Origin: Corythucha ciliata
Taxonomy: Eukaryota; Arthropoda; Insecta; Hemiptera; Tingidae
Length of the DNA: 64,000 nucleotides
Direction of reading: 5' to 3'
Assembly: GCA_038030265.1 (NCBI GenBank)
Contig: CM075941.1
Coordinates: forward strand, 14,260,001-14,324,000
Below the pieces are notes generated by a model. That model had not been told where the DNA came from. It did no database searches and saw only the letters and a list, made by a program, of their open reading frames with translations. The position numbers and the translations under genes are program-made. Of this stretch, positions 46,741-59,019 are shown one piece after another. Position 1 is the first letter of the stretch; each line of letters begins with the position of its first letter.

Positions 46741-48015
46741 AAAAACCCAAATTTCTCAGATTTTTAGGCGAATACCCACTTTTGGTCATTTTCAGCCGGT
46801 AATTAGCGGTTTTAATTAGCGGCAAGCAAGTACAATTATGTATCCGTGAATTAGCGTTTCTTTTCTTCCAGCACTTTTTTCGAATTTTACGCGCGAATTA
46901 CTGTCTTTATAGTCACCTCTTCAGCCTTGCGGATCACTGATTTTTCGCAATTTTTATTGAGAATTACCGAAAATGATCCTCGAATTAGCAATTTTTCTCC
47001 ATTTTAGCTTCGAATAAGCGTATTTTCTCAACTTTACCCGCAAATTAACGCTTTTTCTCAATTTAAGTCACAAACATTTTTCGAGAAACCATAAATCGAC
47101 GTTTCCTCAACTATTCGCTGAGCCTGCTGAGTGATTGATCGCTGTTTTTTCTCGATTCCGCCGTGAATTAACGCTTTTTCACAGTTACATGATCGCAAAT
47201 TAGCTTTCACTAAATGTTCTATAATTCTTATGCTGCTAGTATTGAAAAGCGTGCTAATGCGCTTTGTCCTTGGGGCAAGTATGTGACTAAACGATATGGG
47301 AAATCACTCATTTGTGTGGCTGATGAACCACAGAAAATTCACTTCACAGATTTGCACAGTTTCTTGGTGCAAATTCCTGAAAAAATTCGATGAAAAGTGT
47401 TAATTCACAGTCTTTGAAGTCCCTTTTGCGGCTGAAATTAAATTAATAAACAAAACAAAACAAAAAAACGTTAATGTGCTCTTCTTGGGTCAAGCTAATT
47501 CACGGCCAACATTTTTAAAAAGCGCTTACTCCACGGTTAAAATTGTCAAAATATACGCTGATTTGCGGCCACAAATTTGTAATGAGGGCTAATTTGAGGT
47601 AAGAATTGAGAAAGACGTGATGTTTTCAACGGCTAAGATTTATAAGAACACTCATTCGCTATTTTTGAGGCTCATTTACCGATGAAATCGTGAAAAAATG
47701 CTTAATAAGCTATTATAAAATAAGTTATGCTATACTTAGGTCTGGTCGACCGCTAAAATTGAAAAACAAACGCTCATTCGCTCTGATAAAATTGGTAAAA
47801 AGCGTTACTTCAAGGCTAAAATAGGGTAAAAGCCATAATTCTCTAATAAAGTTCGGAAATGTGCTGATATGGATGAAAAGTGATAATTCGCACGAATGAA
47901 ATTGAGAAAAAGCGTTAATTTTCAGCTGAGATAAAGAAAAATTGCAAATTCACGACCACAGTGGAGAAAAACCGCTAATGTGTGACACAATAATTGAGGG
48001 GGAAAAAAACGCGAA
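46740..48015. repeat. Family A arrays in opposed orientation
   Basis: To about 47250 the units read TTTTCTCAATTTTAGC / GAATTAGCG; from about 47400 to 48010 they read as the reverse complement (AAATTGAGAAAAAGCGTTAAT). The inversion point lies in 47250-47400. Both halves are heavily diverged. Confidence 0.6.
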
Positions 48016-48059
48016 TGAAACAGGGGAGGGAGTATGCTCGTTCCACTGCCCCTCCAAGG

Positions 48060-48440
48060 CACAGAGATCGAGAGTCGTCAGCCTGCAACGGCAGGCCTTG
48101 ATCCGGGTAGTCATGGCGTACAGGACTGTCAGTTCAAACGCCCTTGGGGTCATAGCGGGGGATGAATCCGGCTGATCTCCTGCTCGACGCCTGGGTGCCC
48201 TGGAGGCAGGGGCGCTGGGCTGGCAGTACGACGCGATGGGTAGGCATTTGTTCAGCTTCCTGCCCGACGTGCGAATTCGGTTGGCAGCAGCTAGGTGGTT
48301 CGTACCTGAACACGGGGCCTCCTCGATTCTCCAAGATGTGGCTATTCCGGCGGTGGGACTCTCCTTTGTGCTCTTGCGGAGACGAGGACGAGACTGCTGA
48401 CCACGTGCTGCGGGTTCTATGACGACTTGCGTCATCGGGA
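48060..48440 (+). pseudogene. Non-LTR retrotransposon 3' coding fragment (R1/I-type)
   Basis: SLQRQALIRVVMAYRTVS (about 48080-48130) is typical of the region after the reverse transcriptase. After a frameshift come YDAMGRHLFSFLPDVRIR and then, in another frame, LCSCGDEDETADHVL, the C-terminal Cys/His motif of these elements; its last Cys is lost. The segment between the two parts is shorter than usual, consistent with an internal deletion. Decayed and non-functional. Confidence 0.75.
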
Positions 48441-48617
48441 GCCCTCCAGCGTACCCGGCGCTAGTCAGAAGCCGGAGGGGGTTTGAAAAGGTCCTGTCCT
48501 TCTCCTGCGCCCGGTTGGCGTGGAGAGGGCTGGGGCCCAACGAAGGGTAGGGGAAAGTCGGGTCGGAGGCGTTTCACCACTCTCCCGATCTTTGTGAACG
48601 TCTACCTCCGCTAGGGG

Positions 48618-49455
48618 AGCGCGCGGGACGGGACGAGACGGGAAATGAAAAGTCCCGTCCCGCATTTTTTCGCTGAGTTCCCGTCTCGCGTCCCGTCCCG
48701 CGCACTCAAGTCCCGTCCCGCGTGGGATTTCCCGCATGTACGCGGGACAAAAAAGTAAATGATAAATACCCCCCCCCCCCTCAACAGATGTTTTCAAACA
48801 ATCGTTTTAGGGTGGTCTAACCAATGAACCATGGGGGGGGGGGGGCAAATGCAGAGAAAAGGATTTGGTGGAGGTAATTAAATTTCAACAAAATGACAAC
48901 ATGGCCCACCTCCTCACACCTGGATGGAGGGGAACCGCAAGATTTTCTTCGTGTTTTTTTAATTTTTGTCTATGTCTAGAAAGAGTTCCACAGGCAAAAT
49001 AATCCATGTAAAATGTTAAAAGAACGTTTAATTAATTTTTCGTTAGAGTTAACGCTCTTCAACTGCGAAATTTAATAAAAAATGTTTGAACAGTGAATTT
49101 AGAAGGCTAAATTTACTGGTCAACACTTTCTTTCATGTCCTATAGGTACCGATATACAGCCTTTACAAACGTGCAGACAAGCATTTCACTAAAATTATTC
49201 TTCGCATCGAATGGCGGGAACGGGCAAGGGAAGGATAAAATATAAGAGGTATTTAATGTGTTCAAAATGAATGTTTTTGGGACAAAGACATGATTTTCTA
49301 TTACATTGGTTCGAACCTATTATTTGGTTTCTCTAGTTCATATCACTATTTAGTAAAAAAAAACAAAATCGATTTCGTCCCGTCCCGCGCGGGAAATTTA
49401 TGCTTTGCCCCGCGTCCCGTCCAGCAAACCATTTTTAAGTCCCGTCTCGCGCACC
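48618..49455. mobile_element. GGGAC-rich non-autonomous DNA element, copy 2
   Basis: Homologue of 21837-22732. It has the same GCGCGGGACGGGAC-type ends in inverted orientation, the TTTCCCGCATGTAC motif after the left block, and the same AT-rich interior (AAAATGTTAAAAGAACGTT, GAACAGTGAATTTAGAAGGC). No transposase. Flanks differ from copy 1, confirming a dispersed element. Confidence 0.7.
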
Positions 49456-52400
49456 TCCCACACTCCCTTCCCCTCCCTGATGAAAAACACCCCTCCAACC
49501 ACCACCGCCCCCGACCTTAACCGTGTGAAATACATTGTGTCCATGCCGGCCCGCTCGGGTGGCGAGGTGTCGAGATCCCCTGGTGGCGTAGGAGTGCGGA
49601 GGCGTGGCAGGAAGGGGCACCGGGATGGCCAAACAGTCAAAAATTGCAGGCGTGCTGAGTGCAACATACAGCACCTGCGGTGCCTTGAACGTCCTTTTGA
49701 AGGGTCAGAGGTCTCTGCATGTGACGCAGCATTAATATCTGAAAAATGAGTCAGCATACCGTTGGTCGTATTCACTGAAGGGGTTGCAGACCCCCCAAGA
49801 AGGTAAAGGTAGATAACCTATAATTGACAGGTAAAATCACAGACGCTATGTTCGTTCTTATTAATTATATCAGTCTTGTAAAATCCATTTTTTGTTGATG
49901 CTTTGTGGAGCTCTGATTAAACTGATAAGAACGAACATGGCGCCGTATGCGTCAACTCGTCTTTAAGGTTCCTTAGTAAAAGTAGTGCGGTTACCTGCAC
50001 CTTTCATGACCCAAAGCTGCGCATTGGTAATGCGTGATGGTCGCACGCTCACCACCGTTCATTTTAGGGAAGAGGTTAGGGGCCCGAAATGATCGCTGCC
50101 AGACTCCAGACAACCTCGTATTGTTGAATGGCACGTTTTTCTACAATGTACCAATGGAGACGTGGGCCTTCGTGCTGAAAACGAGTGCCTACCTGGTGTG
50201 GAATAATGGAAAAATGTGTTTATTAACTGCAGATTATTAAATTATTTATTTATCACCAAACAATTGAGCCATTGAGTCGAACAATTGAGAAGAAAGCGGT
50301 ATTGGGCGCCATTATAAGTGCCGGAATAACACCACAGCTGAAAGCTTTTTTTCTTCCTTGTGGAGTGTAGTGACAAAAGATCGGTAAAGCTTCTGCGCTG
50401 ATGCTTAGACTAAGGTCTTATTTCCTTTTATATATTGTCGTCGTCATTATTGTCCCCCTATACACCGTTGAAAAGAATTGTCTGAGAATGACGACAACGT
50501 GAGGGGGTGGGCCGGGTGGCAAGGTATTTGTTTTAACGGGATTAAAACCGCCTCTTGCGCTCGAACGTATACTACGGGGGCATTTTCAATTCGGCTCAAA
50601 ACTCTTTTTTGGTTGATAACAAAAGACGTTGCGAAGCGGGTTTTGATTACCGCGAGGAGCTATAATTGTCTATTTGTCCGAGATTATACTTTCATATAAG
50701 CACACCCCCTGCCCACCCATCTCCGCACTGAAACAACCAAGACAGACGACGCGGTGATTTATGTTCCGCATTTATTCAGTTTCTGAACGAATCGACTTCA
50801 CCTGTCGCGGTGACGTGTGTGTGTTCAGTGAGGTGTGACGCTCATTCTGACTCGGTGGGAAGGGGGGATTTGACTTTCAGATTAATTTTTCTCGTTACCA
50901 GATACTTCACTTGCCATCCTCGTCACCTTTTTTTTTAAAGGAGACTGAAATTGAAACATGCAAAATACGTGTTCTCTCTCTTTCCCTCCTTTACGTCTTT
51001 TTTTTGTTTATTGATTGGCGTCGCAGTAACCTTCTCGTGGTGACTTTTTGATTTTCTCTACGTCAAAAAATATAAATCTTTCGAAATTATTAGACCAAGA
51101 CAAAAAAGAGGAAATCCTCTCAGCCGTATTTTCTTGCTCTAGGTCAATAGTTTCAGAGCGAGAGAGAGACGGAGTCAGTACGAAAGACAAGGCAGGGTGG
51201 TCCATGGGAGGGGGGGGGGCTGGAAAAATGTAATCTTATTCAGACTTGACAAGAGAGTCCACCACATTTTTTTTCCACCAGAGCACTGATTACTTGCTCC
51301 CCTCTCTTAACCATCACCTATTCATTTATGCCCGTATTTTCTCGCTTCCACTGTTGATAGTGACATAATGAATGGTCCGGAGTGATGCGAATATCCCCGC
51401 ATCACCCACCCACTCAAATCGCTGAAACTGGGTTACTGTTGTTTTTCCGTTTCCTTCCCCCCCTATACCTGCTTCCCTCGAATGTGCAATCAGTGAGTTG
51501 AACTCATCGCACCTCCAAAAAACTTTGATTTTGATTTTACCAAGTCCGCTTAATTTGCTTACAGTTCTATTCTGTCCCAACCTCCTATCCAAAGGGGCGG
51601 TAGCTTTCGAAATTGGCGAGAAGATTTAACGCATTTAGGGGAAGGAACGGATGGAAATAATGAATTCAAGCCTGGAGCCATTCATCAGTTCACTTTCCTC
51701 CCTTCCATCCCTCACAATTTTATTTTTTTTACTTTACCGACCCTTCACCCCCCCTGTGCTGCTGTACTCAAGCAATTAAGACGTGCATATTTCACTGAGG
51801 GCTTTAAAAAAAAAAAAGGGAAACTCAAAAGATAATGAGACGCCTCTTTAGCCATATTTTCTCTTATTGTCTAGTCCTTTATACATCTTAACAAGGAGCC
51901 CAAAAAGAGATAGATGGATGTCGGTGGGGGTGGGGTGTAAACGACGGTGTACCGTTGGTGAGGAGGGGAGGAAACGTGGCTTAACTTCTTGGCGCACACA
52001 ATAGGCACCGAGTGTGATGGTGTAGATTCCCTTGAGAAGGGAAAATGAGGAAAAGGCGCGAACATGGTGTAGAGGGGTTGGTTGGTTGGTTTGGGGGGGA
52101 GGGTGTTTTCTTTCTCCATAAATCCTGAGGCATTGACGTGAAAGTGCTCCCACGCTTCTGAATAATAAGTAACACATTTCCCCTTGAAAACACTTAATTT
52201 TCCGGTTCTGGGTTGACAAAATGATATAAAAATAAATTAAAAAGGGATACAACCAGAAGTTTGAAATAATTATTAAAACCGTCATTACTTCCACAGATCA
52301 AAGGAGCGTCATAAAAAAAAATGGTTCACACCTTTGAAAATAACATAAAACTGAAAAAGTCATTAAAGACGGTTAAAAAGAACCAGCCGGTGAAGCACTG

Positions 52401-54640
52401 TGCAGGTCTTATTTGTTTGACTTGGACGCGACTCCACCACCCCACCCCCTACCGACACCACACCAACGTCGTAATCCCGTTTTAAAACTTTTTATAACTC
52501 CTTTCAAAAACAAATAAAAAGCTCTTTGACAGTGTGAGCGAGACAAAAAAAAAATAAAAAAAATGACGAAACTGTTGTTCTATCTTTAGAAATTTGGACT
52601 TGACTGTCTTTCCGGTTGGCGAGAGGGGTGATTTGGTGGTAAACTATTTTACGCTTTCACTGACTTGCTGAGGGGTGGTGACGTTATTGTCAACGTCTGC
52701 ATGGAGGGGTTCAAGGATTGATGAAAGAAGAAGTGGGATGGTGTGTGTGTGTGTGATTTCCATCCGGCGTGGTTTTGTCGTCATTTACAATTCAGGGGGT
52801 CTTCATAGATGGTTTTTTGATGTTCTTCTTCTTCTTCGAAAAAGTAACAGGTTGGAATATGGACTAAATGGACGGAATACTTCTGTAAAGGCATTCTGTT
52901 AATATTTAAAAGTACCCCACCCCCAATAAACAACTTCACCACCATCACCACACAAAAAAAAACCAGAACGTCAAATTAAGGAGCAACCGGTAGCAAGAAT
53001 GTGTCCCTTTCCTTAACTGTCAACAATAGCGTTATTTTCACCACCCAGCCACTTAATTCGGACGACGCGACGTATAAGGATGTCCGCCCGCGTGCTGATC
53101 GCTGAGTGGTGTGCGTTGGTTTCCTCCCAGACTTGTAGTGCCCTGCGCTCTCAGGGCCAAATATTTTAAATAACAAAAAAGCCCCAAACGCAGCGAAATC
53201 CCCAAACATCACCACCGTGCCACTGCCCAGTATCTCACTATAGTGTCGAAAATTTAAAACACAAAAATGTAACAACTACATCAACCAAACCACAAATAAG
53301 GCCGATGGGTTGCAACCACACAGCAAAGCTCCGAACCACATCAGAGCTCCGATCCACAGTATCGCTTCGACCACAGCCAAGCTCCAACTGCAGCCAAATC
53401 ACCCTCCTGAAGTGACGTATTTGGCGGTATTTCTAAAATAATGACTGGGAAATGCCTGAAAAGTCAATTTTTATTTCCTTGAAGTTGTCGACTCTTTAAA
53501 CGCTCGCTTACCACGAATCAACCCCCCCCCCCATACCACCATCACCAGCGCTTCATTTCGTAGTCCAGACTAACGAGGGAAAAAATGGGTTCCACGCAAA
53601 TTTAATTGCTTCAGTCATAACACACTCATAACCCCCTCTTCCACGCCCTTACTCCGTTGTTTTGCGGCCATTATATGTAGATATGCGCGTACACGCGAGG
53701 GGGGTTGGATTTATGGCACTTTACTAATTTACAGCGTGTTCTCTGTCACTTTAATTGACTTTAATAGGGTCATAACGGATGGGAAGACGGGGTTGCGGGG
53801 TGTAATCTTCATTGCGTAGGTAATTAATAAATGTTGTGCCTGCCACTATACCCCCTCCTCATGATCGGCTTTGAGGTATGGATTTGGGGTTTTGAGAGGG
53901 TGGTCGAAATCCACCGTGGTTTATTACAAGGCTCTACACTGTTACTGGATGAGGCGATTTCGTGATGGTTGGTTGTTGAGGAGGGGTGAGGTGGAATGGA
54001 TTCAACGTGGCCCAAGGGCGAGATCTTTAGAATGTGTATGACGTAAATTATCATCTTGGGGTCGTGGGTTTTAAACTACTCCGTGTAAAATAGTGCTGCG
54101 AAAAACAAGTTACCTCAGTTCTCAACGGCCAAGGCCACTCTCTCCCACCACCAGGTCACGAAAATTGTTTTATTCAACAACAACGTGGGTTTTCATCTTA
54201 TTTAAACAGTTCAATCAGCTTTCCGTCCTCTCCCCTTCACTTCTCCCAGAACTCAGATCGATACTCGCGGGGTTTCTCAGAAATCAAGTCATTTGGAACT
54301 GCGCCTTCCCGTCGCATCACCAACTTAATTTGAAGGGGCTCGACTTATAATTATGCGATGACGACCACGACCGTGTTATTGTTTAGTTTATACTTGGAAA
54401 ATGGCGGCAGTCTCTTCTTGATGTTTAACTTTATCGCTACATTTCACCGTAGCGCACAAATATCTCAGAGCCTCACCTGTATAGCGTAACGACAAAACCC
54501 TTCTTTGGAAACTTCTTTGTCCCCCCTCTCCCCCGCCCTTAGAGAAAAACTTTGGATCCGCCCTGAAAATTAAAATTTAAAGTCTTATAGCAACCCGGAA
54601 AACCAATGTATCACGCCTGTCTCTCTCTCTTGAAAAAATA
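49456..54640. other. Unique DNA, no gene recognised
   Basis: A short inverted repeat (GTTCGTTCTTAT-like near 49851 against ATAAGAACGAAC near 49929) is present. GT, CT and G-run tracts are frequent. Open frames are short and lack domains. About 53310-53400 has loosely repeated AGCTCCGANCCACA units. Apart from these, nothing is identified. Confidence 0.4.
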
Positions 54641-55085
54641 GTTTTGTAGTTCTATGGCTCCCCAAAACGCAATTTCACGCACATCTGGCACTTTCCAAAG
54701 TCTGGTTTCGTGACTTTAGCACTCCAAAAACCCCATTTTTTCCTATACTTGGCACCCTGAAAAATAACAATTGCAGCGGGTATGGCTGTTTCAAAAAATT
54801 AATTGCGCAGCTTTTGCTTGCTCGAAAACATAAGTTTGTGCGTCTGTCACGCAACCCGACCTACGAGAGAAATCGTTTTTTTAGCTCCATTATTTCTCGT
54901 CTTATATCGTTTTCCATTTGCATAGAATTCCGCTCTGAAGCCGAGCATTTCCACTCGTCTTCTCTGAATTATATCATATATGGTTACGGAGAAGACGGGT
55001 GGAAATGCTCGGCTTCACAGCGGAATTATACGTAAATGGAAAACGCCATTAAAATCGTTTGCTTACGTTTTTATAGCCAAAATTT
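54640..55085. repeat. Family C array with a 56-bp-arm hairpin
   Basis: The opening about 200 bases carry family C-like AATTTCNNGNNTTTGGC units. At 54909-54964 and 54989-55044 lie 56-base inverted arms with a 24-base loop (left arm GTTTTCCATTT..., right arm ending AAATGGAAAAC), containing GAAGCCGAGCATTTCCAC. The hairpin resembles a foldback MITE; a weak relative lies near 25155-25225. Confidence 0.75.
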
Positions 55086-55499
55086 TCATTTGTTTAGCAT
55101 TTCGAAACATGATTAAAAAAATAAATAAATAACAATAAATAGGTGGGTGCAGCCAACTTCACGCACACCGACTCATGAACGAAATTCAAATTCAAATTCA
55201 AATTTATTGCCAACGCAACGCGAAGAAGTTACAAGGCAACGTCAACGTCAAAAACAATATAAAAAACAAGACAAATAAATAAATCACAGTTGTGATGAAG
55301 AGTTCTTCGAGATGAATTCATCAATTGAATAGGGAGCCGCATCCACGATGACACAGTGAAGCCGTCTTTCAAAGCATTCGAAATAAATGCTAGGCTCATT
55401 CAGTGTTTCCGGAATCGCATTGGAAAGAAGTGCTCCCTGTGTACGTAAGCTCAGGCGGACGCAAGACGAGTGAAATCCACTTTCAAGTCAAAGGAGTGC

Positions 55500-55710
55500 C
55501 TAGTAGCGTGGGAGTGGACAGAGGTTCAGGAAGGAAATTCCTCGATATGCGCGCGAACAAAAAGCAAAGTCCGAAAGATGTAGGCGCCGGACAACGTCAT
55601 AATCGAAAGTCGTTTGAACCACTCCCGGCACGAATACCGGGAGCGCAGGCCAAACATCGCGCGGCCTTTTGGAGTCGGAAAATCTTCTCGCTGTGCGCGG
55701 AATAAGGAAG
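55500..55710 (-). pseudogene. Retrotransposon C-terminal region
   Basis: Contains REWFKRLSIMTLSGAYIF and RTLLFVRAHIEEF, the helical segment found after the reverse transcriptase in CR1/Jockey-type proteins. Between this and the YGIE/WGNEE block (about 56200) lie some 450 bases that do not align with the protein, suggesting an insertion. Confidence 0.7.
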
Positions 55711-56189
55711 TAACACATTTTCCAAAGGCATGATGTCGTGATAGCTTCGGTACCAAAACACAGGAAAACACTATCGTTGAAATAAAATCAGGCCCTATAC
55801 GTATTTTTTTTTTATTAATTTTTAAAACCATTGGGTTTCGGGACCTATTTGAAATAAGCTAGGTAAACTGATGACGTAATAACACCTACCGTATTACCTT
55901 CACAATAGCTTCCCACAAATCAAACAATAGGACTTAAGAGAATGGGATGGACAAGGAGGGGCAAGGCATGATAACATCCATGATGCGGGGGGTTGGGAGG
56001 GGGCACTACCCCTTAAATACGTCACGAGTCACAGACCGGCCGTTCAAGGGGAGAAAAAAATTGGCAAGTTTTATTATTTCGATATGAATCGAAATCAATC
56101 ATTTACGCACTAATATTCAATTCCTGGTCATATTTAGTCATTTCCTTGCTTGCGAAATAAAATGTTTCCAGCGATTTTTATTTTTTATG

Positions 56190-57632
56190 TTACCTCCTCA
56201 TTGCCCCATTACTCGATGCCATAGGTCATACGGGAGTAAAAAAAAAAAAAAAAACGAAAAATGCTTGTCTAAGCAGATCTGGCGAGACAGAGCCCGTGAG
56301 ACGGCGAAGGACAAAATTAGGCCTCAAAAGCTGAGACGAGAGGGCCTGAACGTGGGGAGCCCAGGTTCAACGAGAGTCGAAGACAACACCGAGGAATTTG
56401 ACCATTTCAGATGGGGATTTAAACCTCATTTACAGGTCCTGCGTCTTGTCCTCATTCAGTACCAGTCGGTTCGCAAGACACCAGGATCGGACCGCAGAGG
56501 TAGCACCGTCCAAAGCGCGAGAGGAGATCCGCTTCATTTCTACTAGAGCATAGAACCGTCGTGTCATCAGCGTAGAGAAAAAAATCGAACACGGAGGGAG
56601 ATTGGCCCAAGCACAGGTCGTTGATGAACAACAAGAATAGAATGGGGCCCAAGATAGAACCCTGCCGAACTCCGATGTTGGCGGCCCCAGCAAGCCCAGA
56701 CAGCTCACCCCCAAAGTACACGCCCTGCTGCCAGTCAACAAAGTAAGTCGGAAAGAATCCGCGAGAGGATTCATCGAAGCCATAGTGACGCAGTTTGGCG
56801 ATATGAATGTGCACGTCGAAGGAATCGAACGAGCGCAAGAAGTCGAACAGTCTAAGGCCCACCTTCGATCCTCACTCCAGACCTCGCAGAATCGACTGAA
56901 AAAGTCAAATAGCAGCGAGCGAAGTGGAGCGACCCTTTGGGAAAACGAACTGGCTCTCCTCCAGATTGTGGTTAGCCTCGAGAAATTCAAGGAGGCCAGA
57001 CAAGACCAACCGCTCAACCACGCGAGAAAAGACTGGGATGATTGAGATGGGACGGAAGTCACAATAATCCCTACTGCAGGGCTTCTTCGGCACGGGCATG
57101 AAAACGGAAATTTTGAGGGAAGGAGGGAACGTCCCCGACCTGAAGAAGCCATTAAGGAGGACTTGACGACACAAATGGTTAAGCCATAATAATCGAGAGC
57201 GGAGGAATTTTTCAAACCAGAAATGGCGCTGAAGACCTCCTCCACGGACACATCCCTGAGAGTGAACGCAGCAGAAGACGCGGGACCCATGAAGTCTTGA
57301 AAGCTGGACGTGACAGGTGGCAAAGACCGTACTCCGTCGGCGTCAACGTTGAAGAAATAGCGATTGAATGTGTCCACGTCGAGGCTGGAGGGCGACGCTC
57401 CTGAGGCCCTGCTTCCAGCTTGAAGCTCCCCCTTAATAATCCGCCAAGCAGCCTTGGCCAGGTTGGGCGCTGATCTAAGCAGGGAATCATTACAGGCTCT
57501 CCTTGCCTCAATAACAGACGCACGGAACTCTCTAAGAGCTGCTTTCAGCTTAGAGGCAATACTAGATCTCGAAGTTTCAGAATTGGAGAGACAGCCGCGG
57601 AGGGCTGATAACTCAATACAATGGCGCATCAA
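56190..57632 (-). pseudogene. Non-LTR reverse transcriptase, frameshifted
   Basis: The N-terminal part (57632-57180) includes DTFNRYFFNV and DYYGLT. The core continues in a different frame with FRPISIIPVFSRVVERL (palm entry), GVRQGSILGPILFLLFINDL and YADDTTVL. A further frame change gives CLANRLVLNEDKTQ, and the 3' part reads KFLGVVFDS and YGIE before an in-frame stop. At least three frame changes exist. Known role of the family: target-primed reverse transcription of its own mRNA. Confidence 0.88.
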
Positions 57633-58571
57633 TTCATGAAGCCGCCCTGAAGATCAGCGGTGAACCGGGCAAAGTGGGAGCGCGCAATCAACTATGCCAA
57701 GAAATGTGTCGATGAATGAGAGGACTTGTCGAGTTGGGCATTTTTCGGCGTACATGTGAAACCAGAGGCCATCAACTGAAGGGAACAAAGAGTGGAAAAT
57801 AGACAAGGTGTGGGGAGACGTGCGGCGAAGAAACTTGCAACGGGGAAGTCCATAGTTAAGAGACTTGAACACCATCAGCTCCTGAGCACTGTGGTCCGAG
57901 AAGCTCAGGGGACTATGGCGGGCCTGGAAGAACAAAGAATGCAGATTCGTCAGTATGTTTTCGAGGCAGGCCTGCGAACCAGTGTAGTGAGTTCTGGTAG
58001 GTCCCGAGATGGTCGGGGAAACACCAAAGGAGCTAATAATACGATTTCTGAGCGAGGAAGAGTTACCGAAGTCAAGGTCAAAGTCATCATTGAAATCACC
58101 AGCGACCACGATAGTGACTGAGGCCCGTATTCAGAAACCACACTTAACGCAACCCTGAGGGGATCCTTTCTTAAGTGCACTTAAGCGATCCCTTTAGAAA
58201 TTGTATTCAGAGAGCCCCTTAAGGGGACCCTTAAGCTTAAGGGTCCCTAAGCTGATATGAGATAAACATTGTGTTTTTCGAGGCGACTGCACAGTTTTTT
58301 TTTTTTTTTTTAGCTACTTACAGCTGTTTTATTTGATTGATGTTTTAGTTTGATTCATTTCCCTCCATAATTTTTACGCGCGACGGAACAGAGGTTAGCC
58401 GTGAGTTTTGAAAATCTAATGTGCAGGGGGGGGGGGATGCTCCAGTTTGGTGGGTTCGTGGGGTCTGTTCTCATTCTCCGAGTTTGAGATTACTCAAGCT
58501 GATCGTGCACGAGTGAACATTCTGTACAAAGCCTTCAGCCCTTTAAGGTAATAGATTCGGGAAAGAAAAAG

Positions 58572-58712
58572 ATGAATTTTTCTGCCGCGGAGAAGCCGTG
58601 CTTGAAGGGACAATTTTAAAATACGCGAATGTTGTCGAAAATAAAAAGTCAGGCGCAGTCGGTCTCGCTGCAAAAAAGAAAATGTGGGAAGAGATTCTCG
58701 ATGAATTCTAAT
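58572..58712 (+). pseudogene. Harbinger Myb/SANT-like protein remnant
   Basis: Begins MNFSAAEK, then after a frameshift LKYANVVENKKSGAVGLAAK and MWEEILDEF before a stop. This is the first part of the Myb/SANT-like DNA-binding domain encoded by Harbinger-group transposons as their second gene (host relatives include NAIF1). The rest is deleted. Known role of the intact protein: assisting nuclear import of the transposase and DNA binding. Confidence 0.7.
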
Positions 58713-58879
58713 AACTTTGATACATCCTGATCAAAAACACGAATAATACAGGCGATATCCATGGAACTACGGAATAATTTTGCACTAGTACCAATGAGGC
58801 AGAATAAACCACTACCCATCTAATCGAACTGGCCGAAAGCTCAAGAAACACAAAAAAGATGATAAATGACACAAGTTGA

Positions 58880-59019
58880 TAATTATCCACTATCTTTGCA
58901 TGTACCTGAAAACTTCCCGTGGCGTAAAACCTTAACGGTATAAGAGTTTTCGGCAATGGTGAAAACCGTAGCCCTCGTCGGTCAGATGAGCCATCAAGAA
59001 TCATCTCGATAAGAGACAT
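58880..59019 (-). pseudogene. Harbinger transposase N-terminal remnant
   Basis: Carries LPKTLIPLRFYATGSFQV, the conserved motif found ahead of the helix-turn-helix in PIF/Harbinger (HARBI1-like) transposases. The catalytic DDE region is absent. The same motif, diverged, occurs in the element at 60233-61318. Confidence 0.7.

Noticed and set aside
48618..49455. Target-site duplication for the second GGGAC element
   Set aside because: CCTCC occurs near both sides, but positions do not abut the inferred ends consistently.
49405..49749. 114-residue open frame at the end of the GGGAC element
   Set aside because: Starts inside the element terminus, low-complexity Pro/Arg-rich beginning, no domain, overlapped by equally long frames on the other strand.
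58708..59019. Full 103-residue minus-strand frame as an independent gene
   Set aside because: Only its first part matches the Harbinger motif; the rest is read-through in non-matching DNA after the deletion.
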